From positions 950,784 through 1,014,783 of the forward strand of contig NZ_SDMK01000002.1 in the NCBI RefSeq assembly GCF_004123295.1: DNA of 64,000 nucleotides, read 5' to 3'. This stretch comes from Silvibacterium dinghuense (GTDB lineage: Bacteria; Acidobacteriota; Terriglobia; Terriglobales; Acidobacteriaceae). The notes beneath the pieces were generated by a model. That model worked only from the letters and a program-made list of their open reading frames with translations, did not search any database and was not told the DNA's origin. The position numbers and the translations under genes are program-made. Shown here one piece after another: positions 34,720-44,488 of this stretch (position 1 is the stretch's first letter; each line of letters starts with the position of its first letter).

Positions 34720-35607
34720 TTAGATACCGCTTTCGGCTGCCTCGGCCTCGTCCAGCGCCGCAACAATGGCCGGAGCCTTGCGGATTCCGCCGCCCAGAGC
34801 CGCCTCGAGGTCGACAACCTCGCCTGTAGCTTCTTCGGCCGAAGCCGCTGCATCGCCTTCCACCGCCGGCTCGGCATCGCTCTGCGTGGTCACACCCGCG
34901 ATCTCGGCATATTGCTTGTCGCCGGCCATCTGCACGCCCTCGACCACCGAATCGGAGATCTTGGAGGTGAAGAGGCGGATGGCGCGCAGCGCGTCATCGT
35001 TGCCCGGGATCACGTAGTCCACAACCGTGGGATCGCAGTTCGTGTCAACCACCGCGACAACCGGGATACCCAGCTTGCGGGCTTCCTTCACGGCAATCGC
35101 TTCGTTGTTCGAGTCGACGATGAACAGAGCGTCCGGCAGGCGGCGCATGTTCTTGATGCCGGCAAGGTTCGCCTGCAGGTGCTTGCGCTCACGCTCGAGC
35201 TTGATGACTTCCTTCTTGGTGAGGAGGTCATAACGGCCGTCCGTGGCCATGTCATCCAGTTCCTGAAGGCGCTTCACCGACTTCTGCACCGTCACCCAGT
35301 TGGTCAGCAGGCCGCCCAGCCAGCGCTGGTTGATGTAGAACATCCCGCAGCGGGTCGCTTCTTCCGCGATGGCATCCTGAGCCTGACGCTTGGTGCCGAC
35401 AAACAGAATCACCTTGCCCTGAGCCGTGAGGTCCGTCACGTACTTGCTGGCTTCCTTGAACATCTTCAGGGTCTTCTGCAGGTCGATGATGTAAATGCCG
35501 TTGCGCTCGCCGAAGATGTATTCCTTCATCCGCGGATCCCAGCGCTTCGTCTGATGCCCGAAGTGAACACCTGCTTCGAGCAGCTCCTTCATGGTGATCG
35601 TGGCCAA
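34720..35607 (-). CDS. rpsB: 30S ribosomal protein S2
   Basis: Small-subunit protein needed for translation initiation, binding at the platform with S1. Family motifs are [19 protein letters not shown] at the start, the N-terminal coiled-coil region, and VDTNCDP with [11 protein letters not shown] later. An acidic Ala/Glu-rich tail extends past residue 225. The start is TTG at 35607, four bases after AAGGAGG, giving the usual [13 protein letters not shown] opening; an upstream frame to 35640 has no support. 295 aa. Confidence 0.95.
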   Translation of the reverse strand: MATITMKELLEAGVHFGHQTKRWDPRMKEYIFGERNGIYIIDLQKTLKMFKEASKYVTDLTAQGKVILFVGTKRQAQDAIAEEATRCGMFYINQRWLGGLLTNWVTVQKSVKRLQELDDMATDGRYDLLTKKEVIKLERERKHLQANLAGIKNMRRLPDALFIVDSNNEAIAVKEARKLGIPVVAVVDTNCDPTVVDYVIPGNDDALRAIRLFTSKISDSVVEGVQMAGDKQYAEIAGVTTQSDAEPAVEGDAAASAEEATGEVVDLEAALGGGIRKAPAIVAALDEAEAAESGI

Positions 35608-35767
35608 ACAGCCTCCTTGTGGATTGCATCGCAGCTTCACGCCGCGATTGATTCCCTTGATTCCCTCTCGGGAAGATTGAACTCCCTAATGCTTCCGGTT
35701 CCTGCCCCCACCGAACTTCCGGAGAAGCAGGAACCGGCAAACCTGATACAGCAGAACCAGCCAGCGA

Positions 35768-36163
35768 CTAGCGCTTGGAGAACTGGAAGCGAGCGCGAGC
35801 GCCCTTCTGACCGTACTTCTTGCGTTCCTTCTGACGCGCGTCGCGCGTGAGCAGGCCATCGGTCTTCAGCGTCTTGCGCAGCTCGGCGTTGAACTCAAGC
35901 AGAGCGCGGGCGATGCCCATCTTCACTGCATCGGCCTGCGCGCTTACGCCGCCGCCGCGAACCGTGGTCACCACGTCAAACGAGCCGGTCAGCTCGGTCA
36001 GACCCAGCGGACGACGCGAAGAGACGCGCTGCTGCTCGGTGACGAAGTAGACTTCGCTCGGCTTGCCATTGACGGTGAAGTTGCCCGTGCCGGGGCGAAG
36101 GAAGACGCGGGCAATCGCCGACTTGCGGCGGCCCGTTCCGTAATACTGAACCAAATCTGCCAT
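35768..36163 (-). CDS. rpsI: 30S ribosomal protein S9
   Basis: Small-subunit protein whose C-terminal tail reaches the P-site tRNA. Motifs [14 protein letters not shown] at the start, [19 protein letters not shown] in the middle and the basic ending [17 protein letters not shown] are canonical. 131 aa. It follows rplM by 23 bp, the universal rplM-rpsI pair; rpsB is 160 bp further on and a hairpin (35695-35737) lies in that spacer. Confidence 0.98.
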   Translation of the reverse strand: MADLVQYYGTGRRKSAIARVFLRPGTGNFTVNGKPSEVYFVTEQQRVSSRRPLGLTELTGSFDVVTTVRGGGVSAQADAVKMGIARALLEFNAELRKTLKTDGLLTRDARQKERKKYGQKGARARFQFSKR

Positions 36164-36186
36164 GCTCTGTCCTGATCCTCTGGTGC

Positions 36187-36621
36187 TTACGCGTTAATCT
36201 CGAGCGCCACCGGCTTCTGTGCCGCGTGGGGGTGCTGATCGCCCTTGTAGACATTCAGCTTGGTCGCCATCTTGCGGCCCAGCTTGGTCTTGGGCAGCAT
36301 GCCCTTGACCGCTTCTTCGATGATCTGTTCGGGCTTGCGCTCGAGCAGGCGGAGGAACGACTCCTCGCGCAGACCGCCCGGGAAGCCGGTGTAGCGGCGG
36401 TAAACCTTCTGCTGGGTCTTCAGACCGGTCAGGCGGACCTTCTCCGCGTTAATGACGATCACATGGTCGCCCATATCAATGTAGGGAACGTACTGCGGGT
36501 TCCTCTTGCCGGCCAGCACGCTGGCCGCTTCGGTTGCCAGGCGCCCCAGCGTCTTGCCGGTCGCGTCCACCACGTACCACTTGCGGTCAATCTCGTGTGC
36601 GCTCGGAATAGTTGTCGACAT
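36187..36621 (-). CDS. rplM: 50S ribosomal protein L13
   Basis: Early-assembly large-subunit protein. [17 protein letters not shown], the [16 protein letters not shown] segment and [13 protein letters not shown] are canonical. ATG 36621 gives 144 aa; the open frame to 36705 is not conserved in character. It is first in the rplM-rpsI-rpsB-tsf row, behind a promoter at 36871-36899. Confidence 0.97.
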   Translation of the reverse strand: MSTTIPSAHEIDRKWYVVDATGKTLGRLATEAASVLAGKRNPQYVPYIDMGDHVIVINAEKVRLTGLKTQQKVYRRYTGFPGGLREESFLRLLERKPEQIIEEAVKGMLPKTKLGRKMATKLNVYKGDQHPHAAQKPVALEINA

Positions 36622-36870
36622 CGCTCTTTCCTTCTCCCTCAAAAACCGGGCCGGCCTTGCCGTCCGAGACCCAGGTCGGCAGCCACTTCGGGCCACCCCA
36701 AACATGTTTCATCCACGCGCAAAAAGCTGCCGCGGACCGGATTCCCCGCAGCTTACAGAATGCTGTTCGCGTGAGGCTGGCGCAGACGCACTTCCTTCGG
36801 TCTTTCTACGTACACGTCCTGGCCAGAGGACTGCACACAGCCAGGCAGACGCACACTGCGCAAGGACTTT

Positions 36871-36899
36871 AGAATACGTCAATTCTTCGCCGGGGTCAA
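36871..36899 (-). promoter_or_regulatory. Sigma-70-type promoter of rplM-rpsI
   Basis: TTGACC (36894-36899) and TATTCT (36871-36876) on the minus strand are 17 bp apart. The transcript would carry about 240 nt of leader before rplM, room for an autogenous control site. I saw no other gene in the roughly 400-bp gap 36622-37022; the rest of it is unremarkable. Confidence 0.65.
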
Positions 36900-37022
36900 C
36901 GAAATCGAAACAATCGCCCGGGGAACCCACGCCGCTCACGGCGCAGTCCCTCCGAAGATCCGGTCTCCCTGCCGCAGAGCCCTGGAAGAATCCTTTTCAG
37001 TCTAGCCGATTACCAGCGGATC

Positions 37023-37406
37023 TCATTCATAATTCGAGATTTCCACCAGATTCCGGTCAGGGTCCCGGATATAGACCGACTGCATCCGGCCCATGGCTCC
37101 GTTTCTTTCCACCGGCCCTATCTCGATATGCACCCGCAGCGCCGCCAGATACTCCACCACCTCGGGCATGGGTGCCTCGGTGATCAGACATAGATCCGCC
37201 GCGCCGGGCATGGGGTGAGCGGCCTTCGGCTCGAACTCATGTCCCCGCTGATGCAGGTTGATTTTCTGCTCGCCGAAGAGCAGCGCGGTACGTCCATTTG
37301 CCGACTCGACTTCCATGCCCAGCACTTCGCTGTAGAAATCGCACGTGGCCGGGATATTCGTCACGGTCAGCACAAGGTGGTCAATCCGATCGATGGAAAA
37401 AGCCAT
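37023..37406 (-). CDS. VOC-family (glyoxalase-like) protein
   Basis: Small metal-binding dioxygenase/lyase-fold protein with paired beta-alpha-beta-beta-beta units (VOC superfamily). The opening [14 protein letters not shown] supplies the first metal-site His, with HQRG and the ending [10 protein letters not shown] the others. 127 aa from ATG 37406. Substrate unknown; similar proteins are annotated as glyoxalase or extradiol dioxygenase relatives. The upstream gene ends five bases before its start, so they may be co-transcribed. Confidence 0.8.
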   Translation of the reverse strand: MAFSIDRIDHLVLTVTNIPATCDFYSEVLGMEVESANGRTALLFGEQKINLHQRGHEFEPKAAHPMPGAADLCLITEAPMPEVVEYLAALRVHIEIGPVERNGAMGRMQSVYIRDPDRNLVEISNYE

Positions 37407-37411
37407 GCTCT

Positions 37412-38005
37412 CTACTCCCAATGCCCGATGAGGGACAGGCTCGCTGTTCCCGGTGTCTCCACGATCTGCGTGTCCTGACTCTGATAGTAGTTATGCATGA
37501 TGAGCGTCACCGTCGTCCCTCCGGTCACCGGAATGCGAACACTCTGACTCAGCAGATAATGCGGCCGCTGGGTCAACGCGCCGGCCCGCTGAGCGGCAAA
37601 ACCCGTCAGTTGCTCATAATGACCGGCTGTCGTATCGAGGTACCACTCCGGAGGCGTCGGGGTCTCGCTGTCATAATCGGCTTCGGCAAACAAGGTGTCG
37701 ATCACGAAGGTCCGGCCGGCGGGAACAGCGATACAGAGATATCCCTTGCTGGCCGATTGCGGGTTGGTGTCGAAGCTCTCGAACTGGTCGTAACCGCCGC
37801 CGCTGGACTGCGGGTTGAAGCAGGATGGGGCCTGATCGGTGGGCAGGACCAGCTGCGGATCGTTGACCGGCGCATTCGGATAACGAGGGTGATGCCGGCT
37901 CTGCGCCGAGGACATGCTCGTGCATGCCGCCAGAACTGCGACCCCAAGCCAGCTGTACCTGTTTCTGCATGCTCCACGGAACCGCCCACAGAACTGAATT
38001 TCCAT
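37412..38005 (-). CDS. Secreted protein of unknown function
   Basis: 197-aa exported protein. A signal peptide ([17 protein letters not shown]) ends near residue 35, possibly lipidated at the Cys of LAAC. The mature part is beta-rich with a Cys pair (C at SCFNP and LCIAVPAG), which suggests a disulfide. No family recognised. Sits just before the VOC gene. Confidence 0.6.
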   Translation of the reverse strand: MEIQFCGRFRGACRNRYSWLGVAVLAACTSMSSAQSRHHPRYPNAPVNDPQLVLPTDQAPSCFNPQSSGGGYDQFESFDTNPQSASKGYLCIAVPAGRTFVIDTLFAEADYDSETPTPPEWYLDTTAGHYEQLTGFAAQRAGALTQRPHYLLSQSVRIPVTGGTTVTLIMHNYYQSQDTQIVETPGTASLSLIGHWE

Positions 38006-38144
38006 GCACACCCCCTGTATTGCGATGAAGTTGCCTGCAACCCACTCCAGACGCACCAGCCCGCTGCCAGGACTCACACGCTCTGTGCGATACGAGCCCA
38101 AAGACAAGCCGGAGATTTGTCACCACCTCCGGCACAGATTGCAA

Positions 38145-38978
38145 CTATAGCCCCTTCAGCAGGGTCTTCCAGCGAGCCCAGGCCTCGGTGCGCGCCTTTA
38201 CATTCGCCTCGTTGCCCGTGGTCCGAGTTGGATCTTCGCCAGCACGCATGAAGCCGTGTCCCGCGCCTTCGTAGATCACGTCCTCATACTTTTTGCCGGC
38301 CTTCTCCATCGCAGTCTTGGTGTCGGGCACCGTGGCCGAGATGCGCGCATCGTTACCCGCGTAGAAGCCATACACCGGCGCGGTGATCGCGCCCAGGTTT
38401 TCCGGCGGCGGCCCATAAAAGACAAATGCCGCGCTCAGGTCATGCCGGTTTGTCGCGAAGCGGAAGCTCTGCCCGCCGCCCCAGCAGAAGCCTGCGACCA
38501 CCAGCTTTCCGTTTACTGCGGGCAGCTTCTTTACGTAGTCGGCCGTGGCGTTCAGGTCCGCCGTTACCTGGTCTGGATTCAAGCCGGAGACCGCCTTTAC
38601 CGCATCGTCCTGCGTGGGAAATGCGCTGCTGCCGTCCTTGCCCGTCGTGCTGCCGTCGGGCCTCTCACCGGAAAGCAGATCGGGTGCGATGGCCACGTAT
38701 CCCGCCGCCGCAACCTCGTCCGCCGCCTCGCGCGCCCAGTCCGTCAGCCCGAAGATTTCGTGGATCACCAGCACCGCCGGCGCCTTCGCGCCCACCTCCG
38801 GATAAACCACGAAGGCGTGCACGGTGCGATTCCCGTACTTGATATCGACCCACTCGTGGTGCCGCGGCGAAGCATCCAGCCGCGCCTTTGCCCACTCCTG
38901 CGCCTGCGCCACGACGGCTCCCAGAAGCCCTGCAGCCAGCACCGCATTGCGCACCATGACCCCTCGCCGCATCCTCAT
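38145..38978 (-). CDS. Secreted dienelactone hydrolase family protein
   Basis: Alpha/beta hydrolase with signal peptide (AAGLLGAVVAQAQ). The nucleophile is Cys in GFCWGGG, with the acid near FYAGNDARIS and the catalytic His in GAGHGFM. These match carboxymethylenebutenolidase (DLH). 277 aa. ATG 38978 is preceded by GGGGAG. Exported DLH relatives are common in Acidobacteria; substrate unknown. It diverges from the second VOC gene at 39088. Confidence 0.85.
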   Translation of the reverse strand: MRMRRGVMVRNAVLAAGLLGAVVAQAQEWAKARLDASPRHHEWVDIKYGNRTVHAFVVYPEVGAKAPAVLVIHEIFGLTDWAREAADEVAAAGYVAIAPDLLSGERPDGSTTGKDGSSAFPTQDDAVKAVSGLNPDQVTADLNATADYVKKLPAVNGKLVVAGFCWGGGQSFRFATNRHDLSAAFVFYGPPPENLGAITAPVYGFYAGNDARISATVPDTKTAMEKAGKKYEDVIYEGAGHGFMRAGEDPTRTTGNEANVKARTEAWARWKTLLKGL

Positions 38979-39087
38979 CAGACTCCCCACCCTTCTCTGC
39001 GCGTGGCAGTATGGTTGGCAGATTACCGGCAGCTCCCGGAACGAATCAACGGACAAATCTACCATCGCCACACCATAAGAGGTGCCC

Positions 39088-39465
39088 GTGAACCTGAATC
39101 AACCTGTTACCTTCCTGCTGACCGCGCAGCCCGATCAGGCTACCGCGTTCTACCGCGATATACTCGGCCTCACCTTTCTCCGTGACGACGGCTTCGCGCT
39201 CGTCTTCACCACCGGCCCCATCCTGCTGCGGATCGGCAAGGTGCAGGCGCATTCTCCTGCGCTGCATACGGTGTTGGGTTGGGAAGTCCCCGACATTACC
39301 ACCGCCGTCGCAGAGCTCGCAGCGAAGAACATCGCCTTCGAGCAGTATCCGGGCATGGGGCAAGATCCGAGCGGCATTGCCACTTTCCCGAATGGGGACA
39401 AGGTCGCCTGGTTTAAGGACCCGGACGGCAATGTTCTCTCACTCTCGCAGCACGCGACCCAATAA
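39088..39465 (+). CDS. VOC-family (glyoxalase-like) protein
   Basis: 125-aa VOC protein, single unit pair. Sequence LTAQPDQATAFYRDILGL near the start and the ending KDPDGNVLSLSQH mark the fold; metal-site residues include a Glu in AFEQY and the C-terminal DPDGN. GTG 39088 follows AAGAGG at proper spacing; GTG 39082 is the alternative. The first His ligand of true glyoxalase I is not obvious, so catalysis is uncertain. Confidence 0.8.
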   Translation: MNLNQPVTFLLTAQPDQATAFYRDILGLTFLRDDGFALVFTTGPILLRIGKVQAHSPALHTVLGWEVPDITTAVAELAAKNIAFEQYPGMGQDPSGIATFPNGDKVAWFKDPDGNVLSLSQHATQ

Positions 39466-39480
39466 GGCGCTAAAAAGCAC

Positions 39481-39515
39481 AACGGGCGAGACCGAATGAT
39501 TCGGCCTCGCCCGTT
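39481..39515. terminator. Bidirectional terminator between convergent genes
   Basis: AACGGGCGAG (39481-39490) and CTCGCCCGTT (39506-39515) with inner CCGAA/TTCGG pairing form a long stem. On the minus strand it is followed by GTGCTTTTTAG, a good T-tract. It separates the plus-strand VOC gene from the minus-strand gene at 39582. Confidence 0.8.
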
Positions 39516-39581
39516 CGAGAGTCCAAGGAACAGTGTGGATGCAACAAGCCCGCCATCCTGCACGGGCAAAACTCTTCCTGT

Positions 39582-40433
39582 TTAGTTAGCCTGCGGCTGC
39601 GGCTTGGGCAGCGTGTTCTGCGCAGCGCCCACCGGCGTCGTTACCGGACCCTCATAGCCGGTCAGATTGCTCATGCCCTGCAGCTGCTGCTCTTCCACCT
39701 GCAACGGCCGCTGCATCACCATGGTGACGTTCGTCCCGGCCGGGAAGGTGATATCCGCGCCATGCTTCATGAACATCTCCACGACACCTGCCGCGGCACC
39801 TGCGCCAGCTCCGACGCCAAGGCCCAGCCCCGGCGAGCCCGCAGCCCAGCCGACCATACCGCCGACACCAGCGCCGGCCAGCGTTGCACCACCTACTGTC
39901 TTGGCATCGTCGGTCTTGGAGTTCTTGCTCTCGATGAGCCCTTCCTTATCCTTTACCTGCGCGTTCTGCGCCCCCGGAACATTGTCCACCGCGCCCGGCA
40001 GCGAGATGACCACACCATTCGGGAAAGCCATCGAGACGAAATGCATCATGATCTGCGCGCGGCCTTTCACCTTGCCGCCACGCTCCACACCATCAATATA
40101 GCCCTGCACGAAAACACCTGCAGGGATAACCACGCGTCCGGCTTCAATGACCGGAAAATCGCTGGAAAGATACACGGCATCGCCGGCCTTCGCGGTTGAG
40201 GTGCTGATCGCGGACTTCAGCGTAAGCGGAATCTTCGTTCCTGCGGGAATCACGAATGTCTGACCGCTGGCCGGCGCAGGTGCCGCTACAGCAGGAGCGA
40301 CCGGAGCAGCCGGTGAGGCGGCAGCGGAAGTCGCAACCGGTGCGCTCTGAGCCAGCGCCAGCGGCGCGGCAAACAGGCAGGAACCAAGAACCAGCAACGG
40401 CAGACGAGAAACGGTGCGAGCGGGGTGAGTCAT
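39582..40433 (-). CDS. Exported protein with glycine-zipper-like segment
   Basis: 283-aa secreted protein. Signal peptide ends near ALAQS; then an Ala/Pro-rich spacer and a beta domain (about 55-145) with GTKIPLTLKSAIST and IEAGRVVIPAGVFVQGYI, a pattern seen in many acidobacterial proteins and distantly in VirB10/TrbI beta-domains. A glycine-rich membrane-like segment (about 180-220; GGATLAGAGVGGMVGWAAG) resembles a glycine zipper of OmpA/Slt-like stress proteins. Function unknown. A GGTAAC/GTTACC inverted repeat (40603-40630) lies upstream. Confidence 0.65.
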   Translation of the reverse strand: MTHPARTVSRLPLLVLGSCLFAAPLALAQSAPVATSAAASPAAPVAPAVAAPAPASGQTFVIPAGTKIPLTLKSAISTSTAKAGDAVYLSSDFPVIEAGRVVIPAGVFVQGYIDGVERGGKVKGRAQIMMHFVSMAFPNGVVISLPGAVDNVPGAQNAQVKDKEGLIESKNSKTDDAKTVGGATLAGAGVGGMVGWAAGSPGLGLGVGAGAGAAAGVVEMFMKHGADITFPAGTNVTMVMQRPLQVEEQQLQGMSNLTGYEGPVTTPVGAAQNTLPKPQPQAN

Positions 40434-40686
40434 TCGATGATCTCCATGGGGAGCGGAAGCTACAACCTCTTATGGGCTGCCGGTCAGGGCCCGTAACACC
40501 GGCACTGCCTGCTCTCGCTCCGGGTGGACGGGCTTAACTCTCCCGTCGCTTTCGAACTGCTCTTATTGTTCCACCGGTGGCAACAAATTGTGCTCCTCAA
40601 TTGGTAACCCGGCATAAGTCATTAGTTACCGTATTCGTCACACTATCGTGGGAATACGCCAGCATAAAATGTCCCGGGAAAGAGGG

Positions 40687-42360
40687 TTACCGCACCAACT
40701 GGCTAATCAGCGCCTCTCGCCGATGGAGCGCAATCCCGTCCACCTTTTTCGCAACCTGGAACCAGAACGCCCACCCAATAGCAGCGATCGCCAACAGCGC
40801 CAGCATGGCGGCGGCAACATGTCCGTGGACCGCCAGCAAGGCATAGACGGCCGCTCCCACACCCAGGATGGCCAGCTGAATGGCCATGCTCAGCAACCCG
40901 TTGCCCGCCGCGCCCTGCTCGCGCGACATGCGGGTCAGCGTCATGCGATAGGCCATGAACAGCGACAGCAGATTTCCCGCAGCAAGCTGCGTCGGCAGAG
41001 CAAAAAGCAGCCAGCACGCGGTCAGTTCGATCATCTCCGGCTTCGGTAATCCAAAGCGGAAGACGACGACCGCGGTCACAAGGATCAGCTCGACGAAGAA
41101 CAATCCCAGGTGCACAAGATTCTTTGCCAGCAGAATCGTCCGAAAGCGCACAGGAGCCAGAAAGTAGAGCTGAACTCCGCCGCCATCGCCGCCGAGGCTG
41201 TTCGCGATCAGCCGCGTCAGTCCGAGAAAGCTATAGGCAGCAGCGATGGGTAACGCGAAATGGGCGAAGCCCGGAATACTGCCGTGCCCATGCCGTCCAC
41301 CGCTGCCGAAAACCATCATGAGAATCGGCGGCGCAGCCAATCCATAGAGCAGCACACCACTGCGCATCAGGTAGTGCAGCTCTTTCTCGACAATCGCGCC
41401 GATCGGCCCCGCGCCATCCAGCCATCCTCCACGGACGGCAGCCTTGCTCCTCGCTTTTCCTGTTGTGCGGCCCGGACTTTCTCCGAGGCTTTCTCCGCGG
41501 TATTCCGCGCGCAGCCGCACCCCGAGCACGAGTCCAGCCAGCGCGGCATAGAGCGCGATGCCGCCTGCCTGCATTGCCTGCGCCGATCGGCTGCGCAATG
41601 CCGACTCGACGGCCATGGCCGTCATTCCCGGCGGCAGCAGCGCCTGAACCTGCTCCAGCATGGGCGCGGAGAAATGGCTTGCGGCTTTTGTCCGCCCATT
41701 CCCGTCGTCACTGAAGTGCCGGATCGCCGGTCCCACCAGCTGCAGACCAAGAATCAGAAAGAGAAAGACCGCGCCCAGAATCTCCCGCGTCTTGCGCTGT
41801 GCCAGCCAGCGATCGATCCAAGCGAAGATCATCCGCGTGAGCAGGAAATTGAACAGGGCAAAGAATACCAGCGCCAGCGTTACACCAAAGATAGCCGAAG
41901 GCCGCGCCACCACCAGGCCTACCCATATGCCGTAGAGGCAGATCACGCCCATGATGGTGGCGATATCCAGCGCGCCGTAGGTCAGAGTGAGCAGCATCCA
42001 TGAGCCGAAGCTGAGCGGGAACCGCCGCAGCGCGCCAAAATCCATGTGTTCCTGAAACGATGCCACCATCAGCGGCAGAAACTGCCACAGCGCGAAGACC
42101 GGCCAGAAGAGCGCGGGCAGCAGCACGAAATGCCGGCTGCTTACGATGGAATAAGCGCCGAAACCCAGCCCAATGCCTATCAGCAAGGCAATACCGCCAA
42201 AGAAGACGCTGCTGAAGATCTGCGCTCCCAACTCGAAATTGCCACGTTTTGTGCGCAACCCATGCCGCAACATCTGCAGACGGATCGCCGCCACAGCCGC
42301 ATACTGCTGCCGCGCCAGAGCGGAAAAGATTCCGTAACTCCCCGTGCCTACGCCAGCCAT
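40687..42360 (-). CDS. ABC-2 type exporter permease
   Basis: Integral membrane protein of 557 aa with about twelve predicted membrane helices, the permease half of an ABC exporter. It starts (ATG 42360) 13 bp inside the end of the ATPase gene, so the two are coupled. A soluble stretch (about 265-340) lies between two membrane blocks. Related proteins are annotated only as putative ABC exporters; the cargo is unknown. 12-TM size suggests a fused pair of six-helix halves. Confidence 0.85.
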   Translation of the reverse strand: MAGVGTGSYGIFSALARQQYAAVAAIRLQMLRHGLRTKRGNFELGAQIFSSVFFGGIALLIGIGLGFGAYSIVSSRHFVLLPALFWPVFALWQFLPLMVASFQEHMDFGALRRFPLSFGSWMLLTLTYGALDIATIMGVICLYGIWVGLVVARPSAIFGVTLALVFFALFNFLLTRMIFAWIDRWLAQRKTREILGAVFLFLILGLQLVGPAIRHFSDDGNGRTKAASHFSAPMLEQVQALLPPGMTAMAVESALRSRSAQAMQAGGIALYAALAGLVLGVRLRAEYRGESLGESPGRTTGKARSKAAVRGGWLDGAGPIGAIVEKELHYLMRSGVLLYGLAAPPILMMVFGSGGRHGHGSIPGFAHFALPIAAAYSFLGLTRLIANSLGGDGGGVQLYFLAPVRFRTILLAKNLVHLGLFFVELILVTAVVVFRFGLPKPEMIELTACWLLFALPTQLAAGNLLSLFMAYRMTLTRMSREQGAAGNGLLSMAIQLAILGVGAAVYALLAVHGHVAAAMLALLAIAAIGWAFWFQVAKKVDGIALHRREALISQLVR

Positions 42361-43145
42361 GACAACTCCGCCGCGGATTCCTGTCCATCCGCGCCTACGG
42401 CATTGAGGAAGATCTCTTCGAGGGTCAGCCGCTGCTCCCCTGCTTCGCCCGGCAGCTGCGATGCCACGCCAGCGCGCAGCTCCTCGAGCGAGCCGTTGGC
42501 CACGAGCCTGCCCTTCGCGATGATCGCGACGTGGCTGCACAGCCGCTCGACGATCTCGAGCACATGCGAGGTGAGGAAGATGGTCGCGCCATGCTGGATC
42601 ATTCCCTGCAGCATCGTCTTCAGTGTGCCTGCAGCGACTGCATCCACGCCCTCGAATGGTTCATCGAGAAAGAGCACCTTCGGCCCATGCATCACTGCCG
42701 CAGCTAATGCCAGCTTTTTCTGCATGCCATGCGAGAAGTCCGTGACCAGCTTCTTTGGCTCGGAGGCGAGGCTCATGAACTCCAGCAGCTCTTCCGTACG
42801 CCGTGCGGTCGTTTCCTTGTCGAGACCATACATGCGGCCTACAAAACGCAGATATTCGGAGGCCGTGAGCCGGCCGAGCAGCGCCATGCCTTCGGGCACC
42901 ACGCCAATCTGTCTCTTGATATCAAGGGATCCGGCGGTGAAAGCCTGCCCGAGTATCTCGATGCGCCCAGCCGTCGGTTCGAGCAGCCCGGTCAGCATCT
43001 TGATCGTCGTCGACTTCCCTGCTCCGTTCGGGCCGAGAAAACCGAAGAACTGCCCCGGAGCGACCGAGAAGGAAAGATCGTCTACAGCCGTGAAATCGCC
43101 AAAACGCCGCGTAAGCCCATACGTTGCCAGTGCCGGAGTTCCCAT
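42348..43145 (-). CDS. ABC transporter ATP-binding protein
   Basis: ATPase half of the exporter. Walker A GPNGAGKSTT, signature SHGMQKK, Walker B KVLFLDEPFEGVDA and the H-loop TSHVLEIVE are intact; the signature departs from LSGGQ as is common in ABC-2 exporters. 265 aa from ATG 43145; starts at 43157 or GTG 43172 are possible. Overlaps the permease gene by 13 bp. Confidence 0.9.
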   Translation of the reverse strand: MGTPALATYGLTRRFGDFTAVDDLSFSVAPGQFFGFLGPNGAGKSTTIKMLTGLLEPTAGRIEILGQAFTAGSLDIKRQIGVVPEGMALLGRLTASEYLRFVGRMYGLDKETTARRTEELLEFMSLASEPKKLVTDFSHGMQKKLALAAAVMHGPKVLFLDEPFEGVDAVAAGTLKTMLQGMIQHGATIFLTSHVLEIVERLCSHVAIIAKGRLVANGSLEELRAGVASQLPGEAGEQRLTLEEIFLNAVGADGQESAAELSWLA

Positions 43146-43317
43146 GCCCGCCAGCATATCTGGAAGCTTCACGGCTACAAACAGAAAAAGGCACCGGAGG
43201 CCGAAGCCTCCGATGCCCTTTCGGCTTGCAGGTGTTCAAGATGCAGGGTGACCTATACAAGCCCAGTGTTGGCTTGTGTGGCGGAAGCACGAACCCTTAC
43301 TAGAAGATTCGTGTGAG

Positions 43318-43347
43318 CCCCCCATGACGAAAAACTGTCATGGGGGG
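43318..43347. repeat. Dispersed hairpin, copy 2
   Basis: An 11-bp perfect stem (43318-43328 with 43337-43347) around loop GAAAAACT, nearly identical to 8530-8553 (shared core CCCATGACGAAAARCTGTCA). It lies 30 bp past the nrdB stop on the minus strand. Sequence outside the stem is GC-rich in both copies. Confidence 0.7.
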
Positions 43348-43376
43348 CACCCGGCGGCCGCCTCGATGGCAAATCG

Positions 43377-44432
43377 CTAGAAGTCTTCGTGATGAAAGGA
43401 GACTTCGCCTTCGACTGCGACCTGATAGGCCGAGACGCGACGCTCGAAGAAGTTGGTCAGCTCCTGCACGTCCTGAAGCTCCATGAACGCGAAGGGATTC
43501 TGCGTCTTGAAAACCGGCTCGATGCCCAGGCGCGAGAGGCGCGCATCGGCCACGTAGCCAAGATACTGACGCATCTCACGCAGCGAGAGACCGGCCACCC
43601 CGCCCGAAAGCAGATCCTCGGCAAACTGTGCCTCGGCATCGACGGCTTCCCGGAGCATTTCCTTGATCTGCTCTACCAGCTCGGCATCCCACAGATCCGG
43701 CTCCTGAGCACGCACCACCTTGATCACCTCATAGGCAAACTCCAGGTGGCAGCTCTCATCGCGGAAAACCCAATTGGTACCGCCGGCCAGGCCATGCAGC
43801 AGGCCACGCGAACGGAAGAAGTAGACATAGGCGAAGGCCGCGAAGAAGAACAACCCCTCGATGCAGGCCGCAAAGCAGATCAGGTTCAGCAGAAACTGGC
43901 GACGCTGTTCCTTCGTCTCGAGCTGGTCGAGCTTCTGAATCGAGTCCATCCACTTCATGCAGAAGTCGGCCTTCTTAGCGATCGAAGGGATGTTCTCGAC
44001 CGCGGCGAATGCGCCCGCGCGCTCATCGGGGTCGGGAATGTAGTTGTCGAGCAGCGTGAGATAAAACTGCACATGTACAGCTTCTTCAAATAGCTGGCGC
44101 GAGAGGTACAGGCGCGCCTCGGGCGAGTTCACGTGCTTGTAGAGGTTCAGCACCAGGTTGTTCGACACGATGCTGTCCCCGGTCGCGAAGAACGCCACGA
44201 GACGCTTGATGAGGTGAACCTCGGAGGGCGTGAGCCGCTGCCGCAGATCGACCAGATCTGTCTGGAAATCGATCTCCTCGACCGTCCACGTGTTCTTGAT
44301 GCCGTCACGGAACATGTCATAGAACACCGGGTAGCGCATGGGGCGCAGCGTGAGGCAAAGGCCCGGATCGAGGATGTGCTCGGGCGCTTCGACCGACGAG
44401 CTCTTATTGACTGCTTCTTCCTGTACCGACAT
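43377..44432 (-). CDS. nrdB: Class Ia ribonucleotide reductase, small subunit
   Basis: Di-iron beta subunit that generates the tyrosyl radical used by NrdA. Metal ligands are D86, E117, H120, E192, E226 and H229, and the radical tyrosine is Y124, four residues after H120 as in E. coli (H118/Y122). This makes it class Ia rather than the Phe-containing class Ic. 351 aa. It follows nrdA by 56 bp and is presumably under the same cobalamin riboswitch. Confidence 0.95.
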   Translation of the reverse strand: MSVQEEAVNKSSSVEAPEHILDPGLCLTLRPMRYPVFYDMFRDGIKNTWTVEEIDFQTDLVDLRQRLTPSEVHLIKRLVAFFATGDSIVSNNLVLNLYKHVNSPEARLYLSRQLFEEAVHVQFYLTLLDNYIPDPDERAGAFAAVENIPSIAKKADFCMKWMDSIQKLDQLETKEQRRQFLLNLICFAACIEGLFFFAAFAYVYFFRSRGLLHGLAGGTNWVFRDESCHLEFAYEVIKVVRAQEPDLWDAELVEQIKEMLREAVDAEAQFAEDLLSGGVAGLSLREMRQYLGYVADARLSRLGIEPVFKTQNPFAFMELQDVQELTNFFERRVSAYQVAVEGEVSFHHEDF

Positions 44433-44488
44433 AGAAAACTCCTACCTTCTGTCAGTTGATATTTCGTGTTGGATCGCTGGAGACCCGC

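Noticed and set aside
40603-40630. GGTAAC/GTTACC inverted repeat upstream of the 39582 gene as an operator
   Set aside because: Only 6-bp arms with a 16-bp gap and no regulator nearby; too weak to call.
43377-44432. Class Ic (Mn/Fe, radical-Tyr-free) reading of NrdB
   Set aside because: The radical tyrosine position is Tyr (Y124), not Phe.
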